DNA of 64,000 nt from Streptococcus mitis (GTDB lineage: Bacteria > Bacillota > Bacilli > Lactobacillales > Streptococcaceae), in contig CP014326.1 of the NCBI GenBank assembly GCA_001560895.1, positions 1,500,001-1,564,000 of the forward strand. Reading direction: 5' to 3'. The translations under genes were made by a program, and so were the position numbers. Numbering within the stretch: the first letter of the stretch is position 1; each line of letters begins with the position of its first letter. The notes under the pieces are model-generated. The model searched no databases. It was not told the DNA's origin and worked only from the letters and a program-made list of their open reading frames with translations. Below, piece after piece: positions 36,451-45,935 of the stretch.

Positions 36451-39400
36451 GTGCTGACTTCAGAAATTCCCAAAATTTCTCTAATTTCTGCTAGGGTCAT
36501 GCTGCCACGTGACTCTGTTCCGTCCAATACTTGTGACACCAGATGTTTCTTTTGTTCTTGTAGTTCCTGAATTTTTTCTTCGATAGTTCCTTTAGTTACC
36601 AAGCGATAGACCTCAACCATTTCCTCTTGTCCCATCCGATGGGCACGGCCAATGGCTTGCGCTTCCACCGCAGGATTCCACCAAAGGTCAACCAAAATAA
36701 CCGTATCAGCACCTGTCAGGTTCAGACCGACCCCACCTGCCTTGAGGGAAATCAGAAAGGCATCTCGTTCCCCTTGGTTAAAGGCCTTGGTCATATCTTG
36801 TCTTTCCTTGGCTGGGGTCGAACCTGTAATTTTAAAGGAAGTCAAGCCCAAGCCTGGCAATTCTTGTTCAATTTTCTCCAGCATTCCCTTAAACTGGGAG
36901 AAAATCAAAACACGGTGTCCGCCGTCTGCCACCTGGACCAGCAGGTCTCGGAGACTATCTAGTTTGCCGCTAGCTCCCTGATAATCTTCCATAAATAGGG
37001 CAGGAGTGTCACAGATTTGACGCAAGCGCATCAGACCAGACAAGATTTCCACTCGACTACGCTGAAATTCCTGATCTGACACCTGAGCTAAACGGTCTCG
37101 CATCTGTTGCAACTGGGCTAGGTAGATAGCCTTTTGCTGGTCTTCCAGTTCATTCTTATAAACCACTTCAATCAAGTCTGGCAATTCAGTCAGAACTTCA
37201 TCTTTCTTGCGTCGCATCACGAAAGGCTTGATAAACTGAGCCACTCGCTCTGCTGGCAATTTCATAAATTCTTTCTTGCTTGGCAAAAGTCCTGGCATGA
37301 CGATTTGGAAAATAGACCACAGCTCACCTAGATGGTTTTCAATAGGAGTCCCTGACAGGGCAAAAACTGACGGCACCACAAACTGTCTCAAGGTCTGAGC
37401 AATCTTGGTCTGGGCGTTCTTCATTACCTGAGCCTCATCTAAGAAAAGGAAGTCAAAGGCCATCCCCTGATAAAGATCACTGTCCTGACGGAAGGTAGCA
37501 TAACTAGTCACATAGATTTGATGGCTCTCGACAAGAATCTCTTCTCGACCAGATTTCAAACCATGAACAACAGCCACATCCAACTGTGGAGCAAATTTCT
37601 GAAATTCATCTGCCCAGTTGTAGATTAAACCTGACGGTGCTAAAATCAAAACTCGACTTTCTTTTGTCACTTGACTGGTCAAAAAAGCAATAGTCTGCAG
37701 GGTTTTACCAAGTCCCATATCATCAGCCAAAATTCCACCAAAACCATAATGATGGAGCATTTGCAGCCAGCCGATTCCCTTTTCCTGATAATCTCGTAAA
37801 TCAGCCTGAACCTGAGTTGCCTGTCGAGGAAAATCCTCTGGATGCGTCAAATCCTGGGCCAGATTCTGGAATTCTTGTGAAAAAGAAACACGGTCACGCC
37901 CTTCAAAGAGATGAGCTAAACTGTAGGCCAAGGATTTTCGAGCCTGCAAAGCCCCATCTTTTAATTCAAGCTGCCCCAGTTCCTGTAGATTTTGGCGAAT
38001 TTTCTTAGTTTCTTCATCAAAAAAGTAAACTTGATTGGACGAGTCAATGTAAAAATCCTTGTTGGCAACCAAGGCCTGCATGGCTTGGTCAATTTCCTCT
38101 TGGGCAATATCTTGAAAATCAAACTGGATTTCCAAGAGGCCTCCCTTGGAAGCAATCTGCACTTGAGGGCTTGCTAGGCTATAGAGTTCTTCTAACTTGT
38201 CTGATAGGTCAACATTCCCGAGTTTTTCAAATACTGGAATGATTTCGTGGAAGAAATGATAAACAGACTCCGCTTTTAGGGCCTGACGCCAAGATTGAAA
38301 GTCTGCTTCAAAACCTGCAACCAAACAGACTTGGAAAACTCTTTCTTCTAAATCAGCATCACTCGAAAATGGTAATTCTTCTAGCTCTTGTCTGCTAGAT
38401 ACCTGTCTATTTCCATAATCAAATTGAATTTCTAAACGAATCCGATTATCCTCTTCCCTATCAAAGTAAAAAGAGGGCGCAAAAGTTTTGATTTGTAAGC
38501 GTTCTGGAGCTGAAACGGTCCCCATTTGGCTAAAAAGAGTTAAACAAGAAGCTAACTTATCTCGATCACTACTATCAAATTGTAGATACTTCTTTCCATG
38601 CTGATCCAAAGGCAGTGCTTTGATTTCCTGGAGAAGACGCGTCTGCTGATCTGTTAGAAAATAAACCTGTCCTTTATGAAACAGCACAGCTCCCTGATAA
38701 AAGGCATTGACCCGTGGACTCTCGCTGATTTCCATTTCAAAATAATCCGAGTATTCTGTTACTGTAAAGGCAAATAAATTAGCATCAGCATGCATATCCT
38801 GAAAAAAGAAAACCTGATAGCTATCCACTTGGTGGTCAAATTGAAAATGGGACAAGGTCATCAGTAAATTCACACCCTGCTCAAAAAAGGTCAGAGGGAA
38901 AAAGAGGTGCCGACCTTGATTTTGGAAAAAGAGGTCTGGAGCCTGTCCTTCCTCCATCAGTCCTCGCAAGAAAGTCAGAAGCTCTTGGCTGGCCTCATCA
39001 AAGGATTCCCAAGACAAGGACTCCTCATAGACCTTGCCAATCATATACGACTTTCTCTGCTCGACAACTTTTAAAAAGAGTGGGATATCCCGAATGACAT
39101 AGTATTTTTGACTATTGATTTGCCCGATTCTCAAGGTCCACAAGATATGATTGGTTCCTGCTTCCACCTGCCCCACAGCCGATAATTCATATGCTCGGTC
39201 TGGGCTTGGAGACAAGATTCGATCTAAAAATTTGCCACCCAAGGTCACCTTGGTTTCAACGGCTTCTTTTTCCTCATGACCTTCTTCCAGACTCTGCAAG
39301 ATTTCCTGACCACGCTCATCATTTTTAAGAAAATGCTCCAACGCTGCCAAATGCACACAGTAGCCCCTCTTTTGGAAAAAATCGCAAGCACAAAAAACCA

Positions 39401-39545
39401 AATCATCCTCTAAACTATAGCGCAGTTCTTCTTCTGCAACGCGAGCGTAGAGCCGATTATTCTTTTCCTTGATGATGTCAACTTTACCAGTTTCATAAAG
39501 GGCAACGCCTTCGATACGGATTTTCCCCGGAATCAATTTAGCCAT
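36447..39545 (-). CDS. SNF2/RapA-family helicase with SWIM zinc finger
   Basis: 1032 residues. SWIM motif at 52-65 (Cys52, Cys54, Cys63, His65). A bacterial SNF2-associated middle region follows, then the ATPase: DDMGLGKTLQTIAFL, DEAQVMKN, ALSGTPIENHLGELWSI, and the second lobe with VLIFSQFKGML, AGGVGLNLTGADTVILVDLWWNP and QAIGRAHRMGQ. It is probably a DNA-translocating ATPase acting on nucleoprotein; the target is unknown. Own extended -10 promoter TGGTATAAT at 39571-39579. Confidence 0.93.
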   Translation of the reverse strand: MAKLIPGKIRIEGVALYETGKVDIIKEKNNRLYARVAEEELRYSLEDDLVFCACDFFQKRGYCVHLAALEHFLKNDERGQEILQSLEEGHEEKEAVETKVTLGGKFLDRILSPSPDRAYELSAVGQVEAGTNHILWTLRIGQINSQKYYVIRDIPLFLKVVEQRKSYMIGKVYEESLSWESFDEASQELLTFLRGLMEEGQAPDLFFQNQGRHLFFPLTFFEQGVNLLMTLSHFQFDHQVDSYQVFFFQDMHADANLFAFTVTEYSDYFEMEISESPRVNAFYQGAVLFHKGQVYFLTDQQTRLLQEIKALPLDQHGKKYLQFDSSDRDKLASCLTLFSQMGTVSAPERLQIKTFAPSFYFDREEDNRIRLEIQFDYGNRQVSSRQELEELPFSSDADLEERVFQVCLVAGFEADFQSWRQALKAESVYHFFHEIIPVFEKLGNVDLSDKLEELYSLASPQVQIASKGGLLEIQFDFQDIAQEEIDQAMQALVANKDFYIDSSNQVYFFDEETKKIRQNLQELGQLELKDGALQARKSLAYSLAHLFEGRDRVSFSQEFQNLAQDLTHPEDFPRQATQVQADLRDYQEKGIGWLQMLHHYGFGGILADDMGLGKTLQTIAFLTSQVTKESRVLILAPSGLIYNWADEFQKFAPQLDVAVVHGLKSGREEILVESHQIYVTSYATFRQDSDLYQGMAFDFLFLDEAQVMKNAQTKIAQTLRQFVVPSVFALSGTPIENHLGELWSIFQIVMPGLLPSKKEFMKLPAERVAQFIKPFVMRRKKDEVLTELPDLIEVVYKNELEDQQKAIYLAQLQQMRDRLAQVSDQEFQRSRVEILSGLMRLRQICDTPALFMEDYQGASGKLDSLRDLLVQVADGGHRVLIFSQFKGMLEKIEQELPGLGLTSFKITGSTPAKERQDMTKAFNQGERDAFLISLKAGGVGLNLTGADTVILVDLWWNPAVEAQAIGRAHRMGQEEMVEVYRLVTKGTIEEKIQELQEQKKHLVSQVLDGTESRGSMTLAEIREILGISEVST

Positions 39546-39570
39546 ATTTTTACCTGTACCTTATCTTTTC

Positions 39571-39579
39571 ATTATACCA
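39571..39579 (-). promoter_or_regulatory. Extended -10 promoter of the SNF2 gene
   Basis: Minus strand TGGTATAAT about 25 bases before the ATG; -35 not obvious. Confidence 0.6.
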
Positions 39580-39595
39580 TATTCCCTACGAAAAT

Positions 39596-39628
39596 AGCCT
39601 CCTAGGAAGACTTTTCTCCTAGAAGGCT
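39596..39628 (-). terminator. Terminator of the metC-malY operon
   Basis: AGCCTCCTAGGAAG pairs with TCTCCTAGAAGGCT with two mismatches; ATTTTCG follows on the minus strand. Confidence 0.75.
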
Positions 39629-39634
39629 GGATTT

Positions 39635-40801
39635 TTAAAGTTTAGCAAAAGTTGTCACAATCCGCTGACAAACTTCTTGCAGCAGAGATTTAGGCATAGC
39701 TACATTGAGGCGGGCATGGAGACTTCCTTCCTCCCCAAAATCCAAACCACGGTTGAGGATAACCTTAGCTTCATTTCTCAACAGCTCTTGCAATCTTTCA
39801 TCAGTCAGATCATAGGCTGAAAAATCAAGCCAAATCAAGTAGGTTCCTTGCGGTTTCATGACCTTGATTTTAGTCTCTTTTCCAAATAAATCTACCACAT
39901 AATTGATATGGTCTTCAAAGACTTGCTTGAGTTCCTCTAACCAATCTTTACCGTATCGATAGGCAGCTTCTGTCGCCAAATAACCCAAGCCTGAAATTTC
40001 ATGCTGGTTATTGGCCAACTGGCGTTTCTGGTAAGCCAGTCTCAACTTAGGATTTTCAATGACTGCATAGGAATTTTTTGTCCCAGCAATATTAAATGTT
40101 TTAGTGGCACTACTCAAGACGATAGCCAATTCTTTAAAGTCAGGATTGATGGTATTGAAGGAATGGTGCTTATGACCAAAGAGGGCCAAATCTTGGTGAA
40201 TTTCATCTGAAACTAGCAAAACACCGTGTTTTTGGCAGAGTTGACCAATCTTCTCCAAGACTTCTTTTTCCCACACACGTCCACCAGGATTGTGAGGATT
40301 GCATAGGATATAAAGTTTAACATTCTCTTCCACCAAATCCTTCTCCAGTTGATCAAAGTCAATCTCAAACAGACCATCCTTTTCCACCAAAGAATTAGTA
40401 ATCAATCTACGATTATTCAACTTGACACTGCGAGCAAAAGGTGGATAGACAGGTGTGTTAATCAGAACCGCTTCGCCTTCTTTTGTAAAGGCTTGAATAG
40501 CTGTTGAGATGGCTGGTACCACACCCTCGATGAAGACAAGGGCCTCTTTATCAAAGTGGTAACCGTGTTGTGTAGCTTCCCACTTTTGAACTTCCTTGAT
40601 TAACTCTTCACTGGCATAAGTATAACCATAAACCAGTTGATCAGCGTAAGTTTGCACGGCTTGGCGGATTTCAGGCAAGACTACAAAGTCCATATCCGCT
40701 ATCCAAGCTGGCAAGACTTCACTATCCGTTTCTGCCTCTTTCCATTTATAGGTATGGTGCCCTAAACGATTGGGCAGGCTTGTAAAATCATATTTTCCCA
40801 T
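39635..40801 (-). CDS. PLP-dependent C-S lyase/aminotransferase, MalY/PatB type
   Basis: 388 residues. VLPAWIADMDFVVLPEI at the N-terminus, NPHNPGGRVW, VSDEIHQDL and the Schiff-base Lys in SSATKTFNIAGTKNS are MalY/PatB signatures; members cleave cystathionine or act as aminotransferases. The start at 40801 (MGKYDFTSLPNR) gives the family length; upstream in-frame codons reach into metC. Follows the metC-like gene directly, so the pair likely serves methionine/cysteine interconversion. Confidence 0.9.
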   Translation of the reverse strand: MGKYDFTSLPNRLGHHTYKWKEAETDSEVLPAWIADMDFVVLPEIRQAVQTYADQLVYGYTYASEELIKEVQKWEATQHGYHFDKEALVFIEGVVPAISTAIQAFTKEGEAVLINTPVYPPFARSVKLNNRRLITNSLVEKDGLFEIDFDQLEKDLVEENVKLYILCNPHNPGGRVWEKEVLEKIGQLCQKHGVLLVSDEIHQDLALFGHKHHSFNTINPDFKELAIVLSSATKTFNIAGTKNSYAVIENPKLRLAYQKRQLANNQHEISGLGYLATEAAYRYGKDWLEELKQVFEDHINYVVDLFGKETKIKVMKPQGTYLIWLDFSAYDLTDERLQELLRNEAKVILNRGLDFGEEGSLHARLNVAMPKSLLQEVCQRIVTTFAKL

Positions 40802-40808
40802 CTTTGTC

Positions 40809-41903
40809 TTATCCTTCCAAGGCTTGGCGCAAATCTGCAATCAAATCTCTAGCATCCTCAATACCAATAGACAAGCGCAAGAGGTCATCTGTCAAACCAT
40901 AAGAATGGCGCACTTCTGCTGGAATATCAGCATGAGTTTGCGTCGTTGGATAAGTAATGAGACTTTCTACCCCACCCAAACTTTCCGCAAAAGAGAAGAC
41001 CTTGAGGCTGTTCAAAATGTGAGGAATGCGTGTTTCATCCGCTACTTTAAAGGAAATCATCCCCCCTCGACCAGTGTAGAGAACTTCCTTGACTGCTGGA
41101 GAATCCTTCAAAAAGGCGACCACTTCTTGAGCATTGGCTGTTGAGCGCTCCATACGAAGAGACAAGGTCTTGAGACCACGAATCAATTGATAACTGTCAA
41201 ATGGAGACAAGACTGCCCCTGTCGTATTGAGATTGTAGAAAAGCTTCTCGTATAGTTCCAAACTATTGGTCACAACCACACCAGCCAAGACATCATTGTG
41301 ACCTGCTAGATATTTGGTTGCTGAATGAAGAACGATATCCGCTCCATCTTCAATCGGGCGTTGGTAGATAGGGCTGTAGAAGGTATTGTCCACCACCACT
41401 TTGGCACCCTTAGCATGAGCCAATTTTGCTAGTTTTTCTATGTCAAATTCCAACATCAAGGGGTTGGTTGGGGTTTCGATATAGAGAACATCCACATCAT
41501 TTTCCAGCTCAGCAATCAACTCTTCTTCTGTATTGGCATAGGTAAAATGGAAACGGCCTTCCTGCTCCACTTGATTGAACCAGCGGAAAGAACCTCCATA
41601 AAGGTCACGGACCGCCAAGACCTTACTTCCTACCGGAAAGACGCTAAAGGCCAGTACAATAGCTGACATACCTGAGCTAGTCGCTAGAGCATAGTCTGCT
41701 GACTCAATAGCCGCCAAGACTTCTTCCGCCTTACTGCGAGTTGGGTTTTTAGTGCGCGTATAGTCAAACCCAGTAGATTGACCAAACTCTGGATGCTGAT
41801 AGGTCGTTGAAAAATGAAGCGGTGTCACCAAAGCTCCTGTCGCTTCATCTGACTTGATACCCGCCTGGGCCAAAATTGTGTTAATGTGTAATTCCTTGCT
41901 CAT
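40809..41903 (-). CDS. metC: Cystathionine beta-lyase / gamma-synthase family enzyme
   Basis: 364 residues, Cys/Met metabolism PLP family. YTRTKNPTRSKAEEVLA, ATSSGMSAI, YIETPTNPLM, VVDNTFYSPIYQRPI and the PLP Lys in LHSATKYLAGHNDVLAG are diagnostic. Whether it acts as MetC (lyase) or MetB (synthase) cannot be settled from sequence; the pairing with a MalY-type gene favours lyase or transsulfuration. Extended -10 promoter TGGTACAAT and GGAGG upstream. Confidence 0.88.
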   Translation of the reverse strand: MSKELHINTILAQAGIKSDEATGALVTPLHFSTTYQHPEFGQSTGFDYTRTKNPTRSKAEEVLAAIESADYALATSSGMSAIVLAFSVFPVGSKVLAVRDLYGGSFRWFNQVEQEGRFHFTYANTEEELIAELENDVDVLYIETPTNPLMLEFDIEKLAKLAHAKGAKVVVDNTFYSPIYQRPIEDGADIVLHSATKYLAGHNDVLAGVVVTNSLELYEKLFYNLNTTGAVLSPFDSYQLIRGLKTLSLRMERSTANAQEVVAFLKDSPAVKEVLYTGRGGMISFKVADETRIPHILNSLKVFSFAESLGGVESLITYPTTQTHADIPAEVRHSYGLTDDLLRLSIGIEDARDLIADLRQALEG

Positions 41904-41929
41904 ACAATTCCTCCAAATCTATAGTAACT

Positions 41930-41938
41930 ATTGTACCA
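41930..41938 (-). promoter_or_regulatory. Extended -10 promoter of metC-malY
   Basis: Minus strand TGGTACAAT (TACAAT = 41930-41935), about 27 bases before the ATG. Confidence 0.55.
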
Positions 41939-41997
41939 CTTATTTTCATCAACTCATTTTCTTCTTTTCAAGAGCTAGTTATAGTTTCAAACTATAT

Positions 41998-42032
41998 AAA
42001 AAACGACAGCTTCTTTCGAAACCATCGTTTTT
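41998..42032 (-). terminator. Terminator of aliB
   Basis: AAAACGACAG pairs imperfectly with CCATCGTTTT around a 13-base loop; TTTTTT follows on the minus strand. Confidence 0.65.
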
Positions 42033-42044
42033 CTGGAAAAATCC

Positions 42045-44003
42045 TTATTTGACGTGTTTTGCTAATTCTTCTTGAGCTTTTTTATTAGATTCTTCTTTTT
42101 CTTTTAGCCATTTTTCTTTGGCTTTTTCATATTCGTCTTTTGTGACTGTCTTATCTTGTACTTTGAGGTATTTATATGATTCAATACCTTTATTACCAGC
42201 TAATGAATATGGTTCTGAGAAAGGAACAGTTTTTCTCAATACTGGTGTTCCACCCTTAGAAACATTTGGAATTGCTAAAGCGCTATCTACCAACCATGCT
42301 TGGATCTCAGCATACTTTTCATAGCGTTTTACAAGATCTTGTTCCTTATTAGCTTCCTCCAACATTTGAGTGTAGACATCCAATCCAACAGCCTTGGCCT
42401 TGTCATTGGCTTCACCTGGCTCTAAACCTAGATTTTGCAACAAACCACCAGAATTAATGTTTAAGACATCAAGGTAGGTTGAAGGATCTTGATAATCAGG
42501 ACCCCAACCACCGTTGTAAAGATCATAATCCTTCTGAGCTGCGGTCTGAGCCAAATAGCTTGTATTGTCATAATCTTCAGTAGTGAGTTGTTGAATATCA
42601 ATTACAACGTTCTCTGCACCTAAGGCTGCTTCAATAGATTGCTTCATAGAATTTGCCTCTTGAACACCCTTTTTAGCAGCTTGGTCAACTGTCATATCCA
42701 AGTGGATAGGGAATTGGACTCCTTTTGTTTGGAGTTCTTTCTTAGCTTCTGCAAATTTAGCCTTGGCTTTTTCTGGATTGTAGTATGGATCCTGGGCATC
42801 TGCAAAGTTGATTCCTTGCCATTCCTTGCCATAATTCACCATCTTAGAAGCCACTACTTCACCAAAGTCTTTTCCATTGATACTTACGAAGTTTGGAGGA
42901 ACGACTAGGTTACGTAAAATCTTAGTTGCACCATCCTCTCCTTGAGATTGAGCCCCGTAAGCTGTACGATCATAGGCAAAGTTAATAGCTTGACGGAAGT
43001 TTTTATTAAGAACCGCTTCCTGAGTCGATTTCTTTTCAGCATCACTTGTTTTTGAAGTGAATTTATAAGATTTTCTATCCAGGTTAAAGTTTAAGAAGTA
43101 AGAAGTAGCATCTTGCAAGCTATAGATGATATTATCCTTATTCTTCTCTTTAATCCCTTCAAAACTTGAACTATTTGGATAGAGACGAGCGTAACTATAG
43201 GCTCCCTCTACATAGTTACGAGCCAGTGCATCTTGGTCACTACCATCATAATAGGCCAATTTCACATCATCTACAAAGACATTTTTAGCATCCCAGTAGT
43301 TAGGATTTTTCTTGAATTCGATGACAGATTTTGAAACAAAGGATTTCATCAAGAAAGGTCCATTGTACAAAATGCTAGATGGGTCTACCTTACCAAAATC
43401 ATCCCCTTTTGATTTCAAGAAATCTGCATTGACTGGGAAGAGAATAGTTGATGTTGTTTTTGAGTTCCAGTAAGATTCTGGTCGTGTCAAGGTATATTGA
43501 ACTGTCTGGTCATCGAGAGCCTTAACTCCGACAGTTGAAAAGTCTGTTGTTTTACCAGTGATATAGTCATCTAAACCAGCAACGGATTCTTGCACTAAGT
43601 ACAAGGCTTCTGATTTTTTATCAGCCGCATATTTCAAACCAGTGACAAAATCTTGGGCAGTTACAGGTGCGTATTCTTCCCCATCTGCAGTGTACCATTT
43701 AGCATCTTTACGTAGTTTGTAGGTATAGGTCAAACCATCTTGAGAAACACTCCAATCCTCTGCCAAGGATGGGATATAGTTCCCATACTGGTCATTTTCC
43801 ATTAGACCATCTACTAAATTAACCACGATATCATTGGTTGTTGCACGGTTTTCTGCTAGATAGTTCAAACTTGATGGATCACTTACGTAAACATAGTTAT
43901 ATGTTTTTGACCCTGTGCTAGAATTTCCACACGCGCTCAATAAAATACCTGCACTTAACACGACACCTGCAAGTGCTGCATACTTGGCTTTAGACTTTTT
44001 CAT
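42045..44003 (-). CDS. aliB: Oligopeptide-binding lipoprotein AliB-like
   Basis: 652 residues. Lipoprotein signal with lipobox LLSACGNS (Cys25), then a type 5 substrate-binding fold: NLVDGLMENDQYGNYIPSLAEDW (cut to LMENDQYGN), WYTADGEEYAPVTAQDFV, and the C-terminal GWGPDYQDPSTYLDV. It binds peptides for the Ami oligopeptide importer; in pneumococcus AliA/AliB feed signalling peptides to it. No permease genes here, consistent with an orphan receptor. Strong consensus-like promoter. Confidence 0.93.
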   Translation of the reverse strand: MKKSKAKYAALAGVVLSAGILLSACGNSSTGSKTYNYVYVSDPSSLNYLAENRATTNDIVVNLVDGLMENDQYGNYIPSLAEDWSVSQDGLTYTYKLRKDAKWYTADGEEYAPVTAQDFVTGLKYAADKKSEALYLVQESVAGLDDYITGKTTDFSTVGVKALDDQTVQYTLTRPESYWNSKTTSTILFPVNADFLKSKGDDFGKVDPSSILYNGPFLMKSFVSKSVIEFKKNPNYWDAKNVFVDDVKLAYYDGSDQDALARNYVEGAYSYARLYPNSSSFEGIKEKNKDNIIYSLQDATSYFLNFNLDRKSYKFTSKTSDAEKKSTQEAVLNKNFRQAINFAYDRTAYGAQSQGEDGATKILRNLVVPPNFVSINGKDFGEVVASKMVNYGKEWQGINFADAQDPYYNPEKAKAKFAEAKKELQTKGVQFPIHLDMTVDQAAKKGVQEANSMKQSIEAALGAENVVIDIQQLTTEDYDNTSYLAQTAAQKDYDLYNGGWGPDYQDPSTYLDVLNINSGGLLQNLGLEPGEANDKAKAVGLDVYTQMLEEANKEQDLVKRYEKYAEIQAWLVDSALAIPNVSKGGTPVLRKTVPFSEPYSLAGNKGIESYKYLKVQDKTVTKDEYEKAKEKWLKEKEESNKKAQEELAKHVK

Positions 44004-44035
44004 CTCCAGAACCTCCTGATTTAAATATTTGTCTT

Positions 44036-44064
44036 ATTATACAACTTGAGTTTTATTTAGTCAA
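44036..44064 (-). promoter_or_regulatory. Strong promoter of aliB
   Basis: Minus strand TTGACT (44059-44064), 17-base spacer, TATAAT (44036-44041): 11 of 12 consensus bases. Confidence 0.8.
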
Positions 44065-44137
44065 TAGTTTTTTAAGTAAAAATTAAGAAAAATTAAATTA
44101 CTATCTACAAACTTTAGTTATTATTCTACAAATTAAT

Positions 44138-44190
44138 AAAAAAGAGAATAATTCAAGCATTTCATGGTAGAAATGTTCAAATTATCCCTT
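44138..44190 (-). terminator. Terminator of the flippase gene
   Basis: About 19-bp stem GAGAATAATTCAAGCATTTC / GAAATGTTCAAATTATCCC with few mismatches; TTTTTTATT follows on the minus strand. Confidence 0.8.
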
Positions 44191-44207
44191 TTATTTATAA
44201 ATGTTTT

Positions 44208-45830
44208 TTAAGTTAACTTTAATTTGATTCGTAAGCGATCTGCTTGGGCTTTTCCAATCACCTTATCCAACAAATGGGTACGGAGACTCAAGAATCCATA
44301 AACACCGCCACCCATGGCACCAACAAGGGCTACGTATAGGAAACTCCACAAACGTCCACTTGGTTGGAAGACAAATCCTAAAATCCACTGCAATGTCCCA
44401 ACTACTAGAAACATGAAAAGAGTTAACAAACTGATTAAAATGATTCGCTTCACAATCACCTTGCGCTTAACACCTGTTACCTTACAAATATCCCGATACA
44501 TCAAGACATTAGGAATGATGAGACCGATAGTTGTGGAAATCAAAGGACCATAACTGTGGAAAAGAGCAATAGTTGGAATTTGCAATACCAACTTGGCAAT
44601 CGAACCATAGATAAAGTAGAGAACGGCCTTTCGGTTGCGGAACATGGCCTGAAGCATTGGTGACAAAACCATGTACAGGCCTAAAATAGTAGACTGCAAA
44701 ACTGCAAAGACAAACAAGCCCATGGCCAAACTATCTGGTTTGCCATAGAAGACTGTATAAAGAGGTTCTCCTACCATGACTACTCCAACCGTTGCTGGTA
44801 GCAAGAATAGGAAAAACATAGTGATGCTGTCCTGAACTAGACGAGAAGCCGCCTTCAAGTCCCCCTTAACATAGTTTTCAGTCAAAAGCGGCAAGCCGAC
44901 GCTCCCAATTGAAACTCCAACAGAAATCAAAATCATAGTGATTTTATTAGGATTGGCTGAGAAATAAGAAAACATGACAATTAAGTCTTCATTACTATAG
45001 TTGGTAAACCACTTCATGCTATTGATAAAGGTATTTTGGTCCAAGATTTGGAAAAGCTGAATAGCCGAACCAGTCAAGATAAAAGGAATGGCTTCCTTAA
45101 TGGTGTCGACCAAAAGACGCTTGCTGTTAATCTTATCCCCTGTTTCAAGGACTCTTTTAAGTAAACCTTCTTTGGCAAGGAAATAGATCAAAACTGCAAA
45201 ACTGGCTACCATGCCGACAAAGGCAGCAAAGGTAGACTGGGTAACTGCTGATAGATAATCTTTTGAACCCAGCTTCATGATGATAAAGGTAGCCAAGAGC
45301 ATCCAGATAACACGAATGACCTGTTCAGCAATTTGACTCATGGCATAAGGTTTCAGGTTATTCATTCCTTGGAAGAAACCTCGGATAACACTCATAGATG
45401 GGAAAATCAAGACCGCCCAAGCCAAGCTTTGCATGATTGGGATCAGGTCTTTGCCCACGCCAGATAAGTCTGCTAGCCAAGGAGCAAAGACATACAAGAT
45501 TAGGGCAAAAACGAGGCCTAGTCCTGTCATAAAGCCTAAAAAGCTCCGAATCAGGGCAAAGCTATGCTCCTCTTCTCGCATGGTATTGTACTTGGCCACT
45601 TGCTTGGCCACCGCAACTGGAATTCCCGCTGTTGAAACCAGCAAGAACCAGGCATAGATATTGTAGCCCATGGTAAAGAGACCATTGGCTGTAGCTGCAT
45701 AAGATCCCATCCAGATATACCAGGGGATGATGTAAATAGCCCCGAGTAGGCGACTGATAAAGTTACTAGCCGTTAGCCAAGCAGTCCCCCGTAACATCTG
45801 GGCCTGCTGGTGATTGTTTTCGTGCGACAT
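44208..45830 (-). CDS. MOP-family lipid flippase, MurJ/YtgP-type
   Basis: 540 residues, about 14 membrane helices, matching the polysaccharide-exporter/MurJ branch: MLRGTAWLTASNFISRLLGAIY at the start and PYAMSQIAEQVIRVIWML. YtgP-type proteins from streptococci can replace E. coli MurJ, so the likely job is flipping lipid II. Start at 45830 with GAGGAA upstream. Divergent from murE, which supports a cell-wall role. Confidence 0.88.
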   Translation of the reverse strand: MSHENNHQQAQMLRGTAWLTASNFISRLLGAIYIIPWYIWMGSYAATANGLFTMGYNIYAWFLLVSTAGIPVAVAKQVAKYNTMREEEHSFALIRSFLGFMTGLGLVFALILYVFAPWLADLSGVGKDLIPIMQSLAWAVLIFPSMSVIRGFFQGMNNLKPYAMSQIAEQVIRVIWMLLATFIIMKLGSKDYLSAVTQSTFAAFVGMVASFAVLIYFLAKEGLLKRVLETGDKINSKRLLVDTIKEAIPFILTGSAIQLFQILDQNTFINSMKWFTNYSNEDLIVMFSYFSANPNKITMILISVGVSIGSVGLPLLTENYVKGDLKAASRLVQDSITMFFLFLLPATVGVVMVGEPLYTVFYGKPDSLAMGLFVFAVLQSTILGLYMVLSPMLQAMFRNRKAVLYFIYGSIAKLVLQIPTIALFHSYGPLISTTIGLIIPNVLMYRDICKVTGVKRKVIVKRIILISLLTLFMFLVVGTLQWILGFVFQPSGRLWSFLYVALVGAMGGGVYGFLSLRTHLLDKVIGKAQADRLRIKLKLT

Positions 45831-45899
45831 AGATTCCTCATTCAATTTTGATAACTAGGAAAAACTCCTCATCTTCCATTATAAACTTTTCCTTGTCAC

Positions 45900-45928
45900 T
45901 TGTAAATTTACGACTTTCGGTTTAAAAT
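45900..45928 (+). promoter_or_regulatory. Promoter of murE
   Basis: TTGTAA (45900-45905), 17-base spacer, TAAAAT (45923-45928). The ATG is at 45936, seven bases later, with no ribosome-binding site. Confidence 0.7.
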
Positions 45929-45935
45929 AGAAAGT